This document shows positions 9,937-18,915 of a DNA stretch of 42,470 nt, in pieces. The DNA comes from Opitutaceae bacterium (GTDB lineage: Bacteria > Verrucomicrobiota > Verrucomicrobiia > Opitutales > Opitutaceae): positions 1-42,470 of the forward strand of contig JADJTK010000056.1 in the NCBI GenBank assembly GCA_016711225.1, read 5' to 3'. Both the position numbers and the translations under genes were made by a program. The notes under the pieces were generated by a model, which was given only the letters and a program-made list of their open reading frames with translations, ran no database searches and was not told the DNA's origin. Numbering within the stretch: the first letter of the stretch is position 1; each line of letters opens with the position of its first letter.

Positions 9937-10287
9937 CTAGTTGGAGAATTTCAGCGGGATAACCACCTGCACGGCGACGGGCTGGCCATCCTTCTTCGCC
10001 GGTTCAAACTTCCATTTCAGCACCGCATCGATAGCAGGCTGTTCGAACTCCGGACGGGTGCTCTTCTTAACCACCGGGTTCTGCACATTGCCCTTTTCGT
10101 CGACCAGAATCGACATGGTCACCATGCCCGAAACACCTTCCGCTTTGAGGGCCGCGGGGTACTTCGGCGGCACCGTCTTGGACGGCATCGGAGGTTCATC
10201 GAACTTGCTTTCCTGGGCAAAGCCGGTACCGGCCAAGATGAGGGCGGCACAGACCGCGGCCGCACGAAGGAGCGTGGGGGTATTCAT
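9937..10287 (-). CDS. small exported protein with TonB C-terminal domain (copy 1)
   Basis: At 116 residues, it has a signal peptide (LLRAAAVCAALILAGTGFAQ, cleavage probably after FAQ) followed by a TonB C-terminal domain: PPKYPAALKAEGVSGMVTMS, VDEKGNV and AVLKWKFEPAKKDGQPV. Full TonB proteins keep an uncleaved N-terminal membrane anchor and a Pro-rich spacer to span the periplasm. Both are absent, so this is unlikely to be a working energy transducer. It is more likely a free periplasmic TonB-C domain. It sits directly upstream of the chemoreceptor gene and is paralogous to the next gene upstream. Confidence 0.85.
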   Translation of the reverse strand: MNTPTLLRAAAVCAALILAGTGFAQESKFDEPPMPSKTVPPKYPAALKAEGVSGMVTMSILVDEKGNVQNPVVKKSTRPEFEQPAIDAVLKWKFEPAKKDGQPVAVQVVIPLKFSN

Positions 10288-10457
10288 GAAGAGAGTAGAA
10301 TGGGTTGAGGCACAGGCAATGGGGTCGCTTTGGGTGGTTCATCGTCGCTTTTCCCGCCCAACTTGAGGGGAAAATGCGCGTCTTGAGGTTTCATCACGCT
10401 CGGCGCCACCGGTTTGCGCCCCTTTCCCCGCCTAGCCCCGAGCTCCGAGAACAAAAA

Positions 10458-10475
10458 GGCCGCCCGAGGGCGGCC
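10458..10475 (-). terminator. terminator between the two TonB-C genes
   Basis: GGCCGCC and GGCGGCC form a perfect 7 bp stem with a CGAG loop; on the minus strand it is followed by TTTTTG. It lies about 35 bp after the stop of copy 2, so copy 2 is probably transcribed separately from copy 1 and the receptor. 10288-10457 otherwise shows nothing clear. Confidence 0.75.
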
Positions 10476-10509
10476 TGGTGAGGGGACCGTAGCAGTCAGC
10501 CCTGTTGGA

Positions 10510-10866
10510 CTACTGGGCGGCGGTGAAGCGCACGGGCAAGACGATGGCCACAGCGACGGCCTGCCCGGCCTTCATCGCCGGTTTGAACTTCCACTGCGCC
10601 ACGGCCGTAAGCGCCGGTTGTTCAAACTCCGGATGGCTGCTCTTGGCGATGGCCGTGCGGGTTACATTGCCGTTCTCGTCGACTGTCAGACTGATGCTCA
10701 CCATGCCGGATACTCCGCCATCGCGCATGCTCTGCGGATAGACCGGGGCCGCCGTGCGGACCGGAGTGGGCGCTTCATCGAAAGCGCTTTCGGCGCGCAC
10801 AGCGGTCGAAGTCGCGAAAAGCGCGACGGTGATGAGGGCGAGATTAAGGAGGGATTTCTTGTTCAT
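10510..10866 (-). CDS. small exported protein with TonB C-terminal domain (copy 2)
   Basis: At 118 residues, it has a signal peptide (LLNLALITVALFATSTAVRA) and a TonB-C domain closely parallel to copy 1: APVYPQSMRDGGVSGMVSIS, VDENGNV, FEQPALTAVAQWKFKPAMKAG. The two genes are a tandem duplication, with conserved EFEQPA and GVSGMV blocks. As in copy 1, no membrane anchor or proline-rich spacer is present. Its role is unknown. The gap 10867-11035 holds only a short ATCCCC/GGGGAT inverted repeat. Confidence 0.85.
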   Translation of the reverse strand: MNKKSLLNLALITVALFATSTAVRAESAFDEAPTPVRTAAPVYPQSMRDGGVSGMVSISLTVDENGNVTRTAIAKSSHPEFEQPALTAVAQWKFKPAMKAGQAVAVAIVLPVRFTAAQ

Positions 10867-11035
10867 TTGATTTTAGGCCCGGGCGGACTTCCGCTCAGGT
10901 GGCGGGCCTATCGCGCCAGCCCCCGCCGGCTTAAGAGAAATCTTCATCCCCGATTCGAAAATGGGGATCCACACCGGGCCTCCCCGGGAGAATCCCCCAA
11001 GCTTCGCGGAATCGCGCCATCCTCAAAATCCCCTC

Positions 11036-11785
11036 TCAAGCTTCGCCCAGCAGCCGCTCGAATTTCTCGGCGTCCTCCAGGGTATCCACGCCCACGCTCG
11101 GATCCTCGGTCAGCCCCACCGCAATTGCCGCCCCGCTCTCCAACGCGCGCAGTTGTTCGAGCTTCTCGATCTGCTCGAGCCGGCCGGCGGGCAACCGGGT
11201 GAACCGCTCCAAGAAATCCGCGTGATAGGCGTAGAGACCGAGGTGCTTGTAGCAGGGGTGCGTCGCGAGCCAGGCGTCGTCGACCACCCCGGCCCGGTCG
11301 CGGGCAAACGGCATGGGCGAGCGCGAGAAATAGAGTGCCCGTCCCGATTCGCTAATGACAACCTTCACCTGGTTTGGGTTCGCGAAGTCTTCGGCGCGGA
11401 GAAAGCGGGTGGCCAGCGTGGCCAACGGAGCCTCGCCGCGGATCAGGTCGGCGAGCGCCTGCAACTGCGCGCGGCTCACCAAGGGCTCGTCGGCCTGCAC
11501 GTTGATCACATGGCGGGCGCCCACCGCACGGTTGGCCTGGGCCAGCCGGTCGGTACCGCTCTGGTGCTGGAGGTCGGTTGCGATCGTGCGAAAACCGTAC
11601 GGTTCCAGCACTGCCGCCAACAGGGGATCGTCCACGGCGAAATACAGCGGCAACTCGGGCATCTGTTCCGTGATTCGTTCCGCCACCCAGCGCAGCAGCG
11701 GTTTGCCCCGGATGGGGTGGAGCAGTTTGCGCGGAAAGCGCGTCGATTCGAGACGACAGGGAACGATGATCGCGAGCTCGCTCAT
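11036..11785 (-). CDS. kdsB: 3-deoxy-manno-octulosonate cytidylyltransferase
   Basis: Activates Kdo as CMP-Kdo for lipopolysaccharide core synthesis in the cytoplasm. The N-terminal nucleotide-binding loop is clear (IIVPCRLESTRFPRKLL), followed by the HQSGTDRL, NVQADEPL and YFSRSPMPF blocks of the family. The length of 249 residues is typical. The start is the ATG ending at 11785 (MSELAII); the longer frame to 11872 overlaps the HPr gene. Its presence shows a Gram-negative outer membrane. It is divergent from the HPr gene with 86 bp between starts. Confidence 0.94.
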   Translation of the reverse strand: MSELAIIVPCRLESTRFPRKLLHPIRGKPLLRWVAERITEQMPELPLYFAVDDPLLAAVLEPYGFRTIATDLQHQSGTDRLAQANRAVGARHVINVQADEPLVSRAQLQALADLIRGEAPLATLATRFLRAEDFANPNQVKVVISESGRALYFSRSPMPFARDRAGVVDDAWLATHPCYKHLGLYAYHADFLERFTRLPAGRLEQIEKLEQLRALESGAAIAVGLTEDPSVGVDTLEDAEKFERLLGEA

Positions 11786-11871
11786 TGAACGGATAATTTT
11801 TTTGACGTTGCCAGTACTGGGTGAGTCATAGGGAATCCGATCTCGCCGAGCCAATCGCAAAGGCACCACCA

Positions 11872-12168
11872 ATGGAAACCACCGACTCCTCCGCTGCCCA
11901 CCAGCACATCAAAGTGCTGACCGTGCAGAACAAGATGGGCATCCACGCCCGTCCGGCGGCGATGATCGTGCGCATCACGAACAAGTTCAAAGCCGACGTC
12001 TTGGTGGAGCGAGACGAGGAGCAGGTCAACGGCAAGAGTATCATGGGACTCATGATGCTGGCGGCGGGCCGGGGCTCGTCGCTGAAGTTCATCGTCACCG
12101 GCGCCGACGGCCCCGGGATGATCGCCGAGCTCGAGGCGCTCTTCGCGCGCAAGTTCGACGAGGTTTGA
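11872..12168 (+). CDS. ptsH: HPr family phosphocarrier protein
   Basis: A 98-residue HPr. The phosphorylated histidine lies in MGIHARPAA (His25), and the regulatory-serine region QVNGKSIMGLMMLAA (Ser56) is well conserved. This makes it a likely target of an HPr kinase as well as of enzyme I. No enzyme I, HPr kinase or PTS permease is nearby, so it could serve regulation rather than sugar uptake; that is an inference. The first about 12 residues (METTDSSAAHQH) are an extension beyond the usual fold. No Shine-Dalgarno sequence is seen before the ATG. Confidence 0.92.
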   Translation: METTDSSAAHQHIKVLTVQNKMGIHARPAAMIVRITNKFKADVLVERDEEQVNGKSIMGLMMLAAGRGSSLKFIVTGADGPGMIAELEALFARKFDEV

Positions 12169-12270
12169 GCCGCTCTCGGCGATTCAGTGTCCGCCGACGG
12201 AGCGCGCTTGCACGTGATTTCTGAACACGGCAGCGCGGGCCGGCATGACCGCGCCAAACGGGGCGTGGGC

Positions 12271-13083
12271 TCAGCCCAGCCCAAAGAAGGCCCGCGCGTT
12301 CGCCGTGGTGTGCGCGGCCAGTTCCGCCGCCGGCACCCCCAGTTCCTGCGCGGCCCGCGCCGCCGTCAGCGCGACAAGCGCCGGCTCGTTGGGTTTCCCC
12401 CGGTGGGGCTCAGGCGTGAGGTAGGGCGAGTCGGTCTCGATCATCAGCCGCGCCAGACCCTGCAGTCGCAGCGCCGCCCGCACAGACTCCGCGCTTTTGT
12501 AGGTGATGATGCCGGTGAATGACCCCCGCCCGCCCCGCTCCAGGAGCGTGCGCATCTCGGCCTCACCCTCTGAAAAGCAATGGTAGACCACCCGGGCCCA
12601 ATCGAGCCCGGAGGCGTCGATCACCGCCACGCTTTCGGCAAAGGCCCCGCGCGAATGCACCACCACCGGCCCGGGTACCCGCTTGGCCAATTCGAGCTGG
12701 CCACGGAACGCCCCAATCTGGCAGGCGAAAATTCGTTCGGCCGCTACCGCATCGTCCTTGGGCAGATGGAAGCGGTCCAGCCCGCACTCCCCCAGCCCGC
12801 AGGCTGGGTGTTCTCCGTCAAAATACTGGGCCAGCTGCGCCAGCGCCGCCTCCCAGTCCGCACCGACCGAGCACGGGTGCAGCCCGGCGGTATAGGCTAC
12901 CCGCCCGCCCAGCCGGGGCACGAGTTCGCGATAAAGCCGCCAGTCCTCGGGCTCAGTGCCGATGGCCACGATCTGCCCCACCCCGGCGGCCTGCGCCCGC
13001 TCGAGCACCGTGGACAGTTCGCCGCGATGATGAAACCGGTCGAGATGGGCGTGCGTGTCGATGAGCAGAGGCAGGGCGGGCAT
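12271..13083 (-). CDS. TatD family metal-dependent hydrolase (DNase)
   Basis: A TIM-barrel metal-dependent hydrolase. The metal motif DTHAHLD is at residues 8-14, and further family blocks are GLHPCS, GECGLDRF, VVVHSRGA, YHCFSEGE and IETDSPYLTPEPHRGKPNEP. TatD proteins act as 3'-5' nucleases on DNA or RNA. The ATG ending at 13083 (MPALPLLIDTHAH) was preferred to an upstream ATG at 13140. It converges with the HPr gene and is divergent from trxB with 179 bp between starts. Confidence 0.9.
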   Translation of the reverse strand: MPALPLLIDTHAHLDRFHHRGELSTVLERAQAAGVGQIVAIGTEPEDWRLYRELVPRLGGRVAYTAGLHPCSVGADWEAALAQLAQYFDGEHPACGLGECGLDRFHLPKDDAVAAERIFACQIGAFRGQLELAKRVPGPVVVHSRGAFAESVAVIDASGLDWARVVYHCFSEGEAEMRTLLERGGRGSFTGIITYKSAESVRAALRLQGLARLMIETDSPYLTPEPHRGKPNEPALVALTAARAAQELGVPAAELAAHTTANARAFFGLG

Positions 13084-13262
13084 GGGGCAAAACAGCCGCG
13101 CCTGGGCGCAGTTGGCAACGGGGAAGCGGCACGGAGCCACGTACAGTCCTTGACCCTTGTTCCTTGCACCTTGTCACTTCACCGTGCCGGTCTTTGCGCT
13201 TGCCGCGGGTTGGACCGCTCCGTTGCGTCGGCCCTGTTCTGCAACCTGCCGCCGCACCCGCC

Positions 13263-14213
13263 ATGTCTTCCCCCACCACCATCGAGAACGTCGTCATTGT
13301 CGGCACCGGCTGCGCCGGTCTCACCGCCGCTGTCTACACTGCCCGCGCCGGCCTCGCCCCGCTCGTGCTCGAGGGCACCCAGCCCGGCGGCCAGCTCACC
13401 ACCACCTCCGAGGTGGAGAACTTCCCCGGCTTCGAGCACGGGATCGACGGATACACCCTCACCGATTCGATTCGCAAGCAGGCCGCCCGCTTCGGGGCGC
13501 GCTACGAAAGCGGCCTGGTGCAATCGGTCGATTTCTCCGGGGCGTTGAAGGTGCTGCGCACCGGCGACCGGGAGATCCACGCCCGCGCCGTGATCATCGC
13601 CACCGGGGCCGCCCCGCGCCTGCTCGGCCTGCCCAACGAGATGGGCTTCTTTGGCGGCAAGGGCGTGACCACTTGCGCCACCTGCGACGGCGCTTTTTAC
13701 CGCGGCATGGAAGTCATCGTCGTGGGTGGCGGCGACTCCGCCTGCGAGGAGGCACTCTTTCTCACCCGCTTCGCCTCGAAGGTCACCCTCGTGCATCGCC
13801 GCGACGCCCTGCGCGCCTCCAAGATCATGCAACAGCGCATGCTCGACCACCCGAAGATCAAGCCGGCTTGGGATTCTGCGGTGGCAGAGATCGTCGGTGA
13901 TGCCCAGGGCAACGTCGCCGGGGTCAAGCTCAGGAACTTGAAGACTGGCGCCGTGACCGACCTCCCCTGCAAGGGCATCTTCGTCGCCATTGGCCACCAG
14001 CCCAACACCCAGGCCTTCACCGGTGCCGTGCGCACCGACGAGGCCGGATACATCGTGCCCGAGACCGGCAGCCAGGTGCGCACCAACGTGGCGGGAGTGT
14101 TCGTCGCCGGCGACTGCGCCGACCACGTGTTCCGCCAGGCCATCACCGCCGCCGGCATGGGCTGCCAGGCCGCAATCGAGGCCGAGCGTTGGTTGGCCGA
14201 GCACGGCAACTGA
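13263..14213 (+). CDS. trxB: thioredoxin reductase
   Basis: A 316-residue low-molecular-weight NADPH-dependent flavoprotein that reduces thioredoxin. The FAD-binding loop is VVIVGTGCAGLTAA, with GTQPGGQLTTTSEVENFPG behind it. The redox-active disulfide is CATC (about residues 138-141), the NADPH-binding loop is VVGGGDSACEEALFLT, and the C-terminal FAD block is GVFVAGDCAD. The ATG at 13263 precedes MSSPTTIENVVIVG; an upstream in-frame start would add an unconserved tail. Confidence 0.95.
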   Translation: MSSPTTIENVVIVGTGCAGLTAAVYTARAGLAPLVLEGTQPGGQLTTTSEVENFPGFEHGIDGYTLTDSIRKQAARFGARYESGLVQSVDFSGALKVLRTGDREIHARAVIIATGAAPRLLGLPNEMGFFGGKGVTTCATCDGAFYRGMEVIVVGGGDSACEEALFLTRFASKVTLVHRRDALRASKIMQQRMLDHPKIKPAWDSAVAEIVGDAQGNVAGVKLRNLKTGAVTDLPCKGIFVAIGHQPNTQAFTGAVRTDEAGYIVPETGSQVRTNVAGVFVAGDCADHVFRQAITAAGMGCQAAIEAERWLAEHGN

Positions 14214-14421
14214 TCCGAGTATGCGAGTGGAGCAGGCCTCCGTGCCTGCGGCCCATCACCCCGCAGTCACGCGACCTGCGGCCCAGGCAAGCGCACCACC
14301 CCATCGAGGGCCCTGCGCCCGGCTCCCGCATTGATGGAAGCTCAACGGCAACCGCGCTGGTCAACGCGCCGTTATTCCCCGCAGGAATCCGACTGCGCGG
14401 GTAGGTAAGCGTTACTCATAG

Positions 14422-14440
14422 ACTTGGAATCGTTCTAAGT
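14422..14440. promoter_or_regulatory. 19 bp inverted repeat, possible Fur-family operator
   Basis: ACTTGGAATCGTTCTAAGT has 8 bp arms with one mismatch around a 3 bp centre. It lies 52 bp upstream of the Fur-like gene, in a less GC-rich stretch than the surroundings. The size (19 bp) and symmetry are those of Fur/PerR-family operators, so autoregulation and control of the suf genes is plausible. Nothing else was found in 14214-14491. Confidence 0.5.
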
Positions 14441-14491
14441 TCTTCTTGAAACTAAGTCCCAATCCGGCTCCTTAGCGCACGCCGCTCCGCC

Positions 14492-14965
14492 ATGCCCACC
14501 ACGACCACCACCGCCGACTCCCTCACCCAGCGCCTCGCCGGGAGCGGCCTACGCGCCACCCCTCAGCGCGAGATCGTCTACCAAGTCCTGCTGGAGCGCC
14601 GTGATCACCCGACCGCCGACGAACTCTTCGCCCGGGTAAAGGCCCGAATGCCGACCATCTCGCTGGCCACCGTCTACAACTGCCTCGAAGCCTTAGTGCA
14701 GTGCGCGTTGGTCAAGCAGGTCAACTTCGAGCGCGAACCCACCCGCTACTGCTCCAATCTCACCGAGCACGCCCATTTCATCGACACCACCACCGGCACG
14801 ATCATCGACATCGCCATGACCCCGGAGTACATCGCCCGCCTTCAGGAAGCGCTCCCTCCCGGTTTCGCGATGCACGACGTCGAACTCAACTTTCGCGGCT
14901 CCGCGGCGGCCGAGGCCCTAAAAAATCCTGCCTCCATCGAGCAAGTCGGCCCCATCCCTGCTTAA
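14492..14965 (+). CDS. Fur family transcriptional regulator lacking the structural-zinc cysteines
   Basis: A 157-residue Fur-superfamily repressor. The winged helix is clear: LRATPQREIVYQVLLERRDHPTADELF, then the recognition helix ISLATVYNCLEALV. The metal-sensing HxH is present in TEHAHFID, but the cysteines of the usual CxxC pairs are absent (FIDTTTGTIIDI replaces the FICxxCG pattern), and no second pair occurs at the C-terminus. The structural Zn(Cys)4 site is therefore missing. It lies 58 bp upstream of sufC on the same strand and probably controls the Fe-S assembly genes in response to iron or redox state; this is inferred from position and from the inverted repeat in front of it. Confidence 0.85.
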   Translation: MPTTTTTADSLTQRLAGSGLRATPQREIVYQVLLERRDHPTADELFARVKARMPTISLATVYNCLEALVQCALVKQVNFEREPTRYCSNLTEHAHFIDTTTGTIIDIAMTPEYIARLQEALPPGFAMHDVELNFRGSAAAEALKNPASIEQVGPIPA

Positions 14966-15023
14966 GCGCCCGCGACGCTCGGCCCAACCACCTCCTTTCT
15001 CCCTCCGTCTTCCTTCCCTTTCC

Positions 15024-15794
15024 ATGAACGCACTCGAGATCAAAGACCTCCACATCAACATTGCCGAGAAGCCGATCGTCAAAGGCTTCAACCTCACCGT
15101 CCGTAAGGGCGAGGTGCACGCCATCATGGGCCCCAATGGCACCGGCAAATCCACTCTCGCCAAGGCCATCGCCGGCCACCCCGACTACGAGATCACCTCG
15201 GGTTCCGTGCTGCTCGACGGTCGCAACATTCTCGAGATGGAGCCCGATGAGCGCGCCCGCGCCGGCCTCTTCCTCGCCTTCCAGTATCCGTGCGAGATTC
15301 CCGGCGTCTCCATCGCCAACTTCCTGCGTGCCGCCTCCCAGGCCCGCCTCCCGGAGGGCGAGGAGATTGACGCCACCGCCTACTACAAGCGCCTCTACTC
15401 CAAGATGGACGCCCTCAAGATCGACAGGAAGTTCACCTCCCGCTCCGTCAACGAAGGTTTCTCCGGCGGCGAAAAGAAGCGCTGCGAAATCCTCCAGATG
15501 GCGATGCTCGAGCCCGCCTACTCCATCATGGACGAGACCGACTCCGGACTCGATATCGACGCCCTCAAAATCGTCGCCGAAGGCGTCAACGCCCTCCGTG
15601 GCCCCAACCTTGGCGTGCTGCTCATCACCCACTACCAGCGCCTCCTCGACTATATCGTGCCCGATTTCGTCCATGTCATGTACGACGGACGCATCGTGAA
15701 GAGCGGGGACAAGTCCCTCGCCCTCGAACTCGAAGCCCGCGGCTACGACTGGGTGAAGGAACTCGTCGCCACTCCGGCCACCGCCACCGCGTAG
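15024..15794 (+). CDS. sufC: Fe-S cluster assembly ATPase
   Basis: The ABC-type ATPase of the SufBCD scaffold. Walker A is GPNGTGKST (about residues 36-44), the signature is FSGGEKKR, Walker B is YSIMDETDSGLD, and the switch histidine is in LLITHYQRLLDYI. The length of 256 residues is typical. The leader before the ATG is almost pure pyrimidine with no Shine-Dalgarno sequence. sufB and sufD follow on the same strand. Confidence 0.96.
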   Translation: MNALEIKDLHINIAEKPIVKGFNLTVRKGEVHAIMGPNGTGKSTLAKAIAGHPDYEITSGSVLLDGRNILEMEPDERARAGLFLAFQYPCEIPGVSIANFLRAASQARLPEGEEIDATAYYKRLYSKMDALKIDRKFTSRSVNEGFSGGEKKRCEILQMAMLEPAYSIMDETDSGLDIDALKIVAEGVNALRGPNLGVLLITHYQRLLDYIVPDFVHVMYDGRIVKSGDKSLALELEARGYDWVKELVATPATATA

Positions 15795-15909
15795 GAGAGG
15801 TTTTTGACCGGGCGCCTTTACGCGGTGCCTCGGTCCACTTCCCGCCCGCGCCGCATTCGCCCGCTCCTCCACTTCCACTTTTCCACTTCAACTCTGTCCC
15901 CTTAGGACC

Positions 15910-17364
15910 ATGAGCTCCCTCTCCGAAAGCACCGAAGCCACCCTCGTCCCACCCGAGGACACCGCCAATCCTGTGACCGGTATCGACCAGGCCGTGGGCG
16001 ACTTCACCTACGATGTGAAGTACAACTTCGACGCCGGCACCGGCCTCAATGCCGCCACCGTCGACTACATCAGCGCGGCCAAGAAGGAGGCGGAGTGGAT
16101 CCGCGAGTTCCGTCATAAGGCGCTCAAGACCTTCGAGTCGATGCCGCTGCCCACCCACTGGGCGACCAAGGACCTCGAGAACATCGATTTCCAGAAGATC
16201 CGGTACTACCTCGCCCAAGGCCAGAAGCCCAAGCGCTCGTGGGAGGATGTGCCCGACGACATCAAGAAGACCTTCGAGCGCCTCGGCATACCCGAACAGG
16301 AGCGCAAGTTCCTTGCCGGCGTCGAGGCCCAGTTCGACTCCGAGGCCGCGTACTCGAACATCAAGGAAGCCGTCCAAAAACAGGGCGTCATCTTCATGAA
16401 CTCGACGCAGGCGCTGCGCGAGCACCCGGAGATTTTCCGCAAGTGGTTCGGCAAGGTGATCCCGGTTTCCGACAACAAATTCTCCGCCCTCAACAGCGCG
16501 GTGTTCTCGGGCGGTTCCTTCATCTACGTACCGCCCGGGATCAAGGTCACCCATCCCCTCCAGGCCTACTTCCGCATTAACGCCGAGAACTTCGGCCAGT
16601 TCGAGCGCACGCTCATCATCGTCGACGAGGGCAGCGAGGTCACCTACATGGAGGGCTGTACCGCCCCGAAATTCACCACCTCCACGCTGCACAGCGCCGT
16701 GGTCGAACTCGTCGCCCTCAAGGGTGCGAAGATTCAATACATCACCGTCCAGAACTGGGCGCCCAACGTCTTCAATCTCGTCACCAAGCGCGGCCTCGCG
16801 ATGGAGAACGCCGAGATCAAGTGGATCGACTGCAACATCGGCTCCCGCCTCACGATGAAGTACCCGGGCGTCGTCTTGAAGGGCGAAGGCGCCCGCGGCG
16901 AGGTCATCTCCATCGCCCTGGCCAACGACGGCCAGCACCAGGACACCGGTGCGAAAATGGTCCACGCCGCCAACAACACCACGTCCACGGTCATCTCGAA
17001 ATCGATCTCCGTCGGCGAAGGCCGGGCCACTTACCGAGGTGTCGTGCACATCCCGAAACACCTCAAGGGCTGCAAGAACAACACCGAGTGCGACGCGCTC
17101 CTGATCAATACCACCAGCCGCACCGACACCTATCCGGCCATCACGGTGAAGGGTGGCGACAACTACACCCAGCACGAGGCCAGCGTCACCAAGGTCAGCG
17201 AGGAGCAGATCTTCTACATGCAGCAGCGTGGGCTCACCGAGGCCGAGGCGATGAGCCTCGCGGTGAACGGCTTCGTCAACGACCTCGTGCGCCAGTTCCC
17301 GATGGAGTACTCCGTCGAGCTCAAGCGGCTCATCGATCTCGAAATGGAAGGAAGCGTCGGCTGA
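15910..17364 (+). CDS. sufB: Fe-S cluster assembly scaffold protein SufB
   Basis: A 484-residue scaffold subunit on which Fe-S clusters are built with SufC and SufD. Family blocks are present throughout: GVIFMNSTQALREHPEIFRKWFG, SALNSAVFSGGSFIYVPPG, EGCTAPKFTTSTLHSAVVEL, GCKNNTECDALLI and a C-terminal NGFVNDLVRQFPMEYSVELKRLI. The cysteine of EGCTAP corresponds to a conserved family cysteine. The gene is intact, unlike sufD. It lies 115 bp after sufC, again behind a pyrimidine-rich leader. Confidence 0.96.
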   Translation: MSSLSESTEATLVPPEDTANPVTGIDQAVGDFTYDVKYNFDAGTGLNAATVDYISAAKKEAEWIREFRHKALKTFESMPLPTHWATKDLENIDFQKIRYYLAQGQKPKRSWEDVPDDIKKTFERLGIPEQERKFLAGVEAQFDSEAAYSNIKEAVQKQGVIFMNSTQALREHPEIFRKWFGKVIPVSDNKFSALNSAVFSGGSFIYVPPGIKVTHPLQAYFRINAENFGQFERTLIIVDEGSEVTYMEGCTAPKFTTSTLHSAVVELVALKGAKIQYITVQNWAPNVFNLVTKRGLAMENAEIKWIDCNIGSRLTMKYPGVVLKGEGARGEVISIALANDGQHQDTGAKMVHAANNTTSTVISKSISVGEGRATYRGVVHIPKHLKGCKNNTECDALLINTTSRTDTYPAITVKGGDNYTQHEASVTKVSEEQIFYMQQRGLTEAEAMSLAVNGFVNDLVRQFPMEYSVELKRLIDLEMEGSVG

Positions 17365-17387
17365 GAACGGCCTTCGGCCTAATGATG

Positions 17388-17472
17388 AAGGCGGAATGCA
17401 GAATGATGAACTCCTGCAACCACCATCGTCCATCGCCACCTCCCATCCTCTTCATTCTGCACTCTGCCTTTT
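17388..17472. repeat. imperfect inverted repeat between sufB and sufD
   Basis: The arm at 17388-17410 and its imperfect complement at 17451-17472 share a core of about 20 bases containing GCAGAATGA / TCATTCTGC. A related phrase (TCATTCAGCGTTCTGCG) precedes the ubiE start at about 21978. The repeat could fold as a long stem in the sufB-sufD transcript and contribute the pyrimidine-rich leader of sufD. Confidence 0.55.
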
Positions 17473-17484
17473 GACTTCTGCCCT

Positions 17485-18834
17485 ATGTCCGCAGCAAACT
17501 CTCCCTCCACCGTCGCCGTCACCGCGCCCGAGCCGGCTCTCGTCGCTCCTTCCGCCTTCGCCGCCGTCGCGGCCAAGCTCGGACACCTCCCTGCTTGGTG
17601 GCACGATCTCAAGCGCCGCGCCTGGACCCACCACCTCGAACTCGCGCTGCCCAAACGCACCGACGAGCTCTGGCGTTTCTCCAACATCCAGGGCCTGCGC
17701 CTCGCCGAGCCTTTCCGCTCGCCGCGCCCGCCCCGGCCGAGATCAGCCGCCTTGGTCGCCCGCTCAACCTCGTCACCCAGAAGACCGCACTAGGCGATCT
17801 ACGTGAACGACGTGCGCATCACGCAGGAGACCCTGCCCGATCACCTCGCCAAAGCGGGGGTCATCTTCGACTCGATCGAGAGCGCCGTCCTTCGCCACCC
17901 CGCGCTCATCCAGGCGCACTTCATGGCGCAGGATTCCGCCCTCGGCTCGGAGAAGCTCACCTCCCTGCACCGCGCTCTCACCACTGGCGGCGCCTTCATC
18001 TACGTCCCCAAGGGCGTCGAGGTAAACCTTCCCCTCGTCGTCTATCACTGGGCCTCCGGCGGCCGCGCCGCCGTCTTTCCGCACACCCTCGTCGTCGCCG
18101 AGGACAACGCCAAGGTTACCGTCGTCGAGTTCCGCCAGTCCGCCTCCGATACCGACACCACGTTCTCCGCCGGCGTCAACGACCTCTACGCCGGGCCCGG
18201 AGCCCAAGTCACCTACATCTCGGGACAACGGTGGAGCCGCTCCTCGCTCGGCTTCCAGGGCAACGAGACCGTCGTGCAGCGCGACGGCCGTGTGCTCTCC
18301 CTCGGCCTCCAACTCGGCGGCCGCCAGGTCCGCACCGAGAGCCACAGCCGCCTCCAGGGTCCGGGCTCTTTCAGCAAGATGCTCTCCCTGGCCATCGCCC
18401 ACGGCGACCAAGAGTTCGACCAACGCACCCTCCAGTCGCACCAATCCGCGCACACTGGGTCCGACCTGCTCTACAAGAACGCCCTCTTCGACCAGGGCCG
18501 CACGATCTTCTCCGGCCTGATCGTGGTGGATCCGGGTGCACAAAAAACAGATGCCTACCAGAGCAACCGCAACCTGCTCTGCTCGCCCGACGCCGAATCC
18601 AACTCGCTCCCCGGGCTGGAGATCGAGGCCAACGATGTGCGCTGCACCCATGGCACCACCAACGGCAAGATCGACGACGAGCAGATGTTCTACCTGGCCG
18701 CCCGCGGTATCTCGCGCCCCGTGGCCGAGGAATTGCTAGTCTTTGGCTTCTTCGAGGAGGTCCTCGAGAAATTGGAGGACGAGCATCTCCGCGGAGTCCT
18801 CCGCGAGCTGATCCAAAGCAAGTTCCAAAAGTAG
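17485..18834 (+). CDS. sufD: Fe-S cluster assembly protein SufD, frameshifted
   Basis: SufB paralogue that completes the SufBC2D scaffold. The N-terminal part (17485 to about 17720) reads HLPAWWHDLKRRAWTHHL and LPKRTDELWRFSNIQGLRLA, as in SufD. From about 17725 to 17790 similarity is in the next frame (LAAPAPAEISRLGRPLN), and from about 17794 it returns to the first frame (AIYVNDVRITQETLPDHLA) after an in-frame TAG. The C-terminal part, intact from 17803, contains FIYVPKGVEVNLPLVVYH, DERTLQSH-type residues and the final FFEEVLEKLEDEHLRGVLRELI. Two compensating indels explain this. Because sufB and sufC are intact and the pathway is normally required, an assembly error is more likely than loss. 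Confidence 0.88.
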
Positions 18835-18915
18835 TAGCGAGCAGTGTGGAGCGGGTAGCGAGCATCCCGAACTTCGGTGGCTCCACCTCCCGCCCCGCGC
18901 CGTTCTTTCCGCGTA

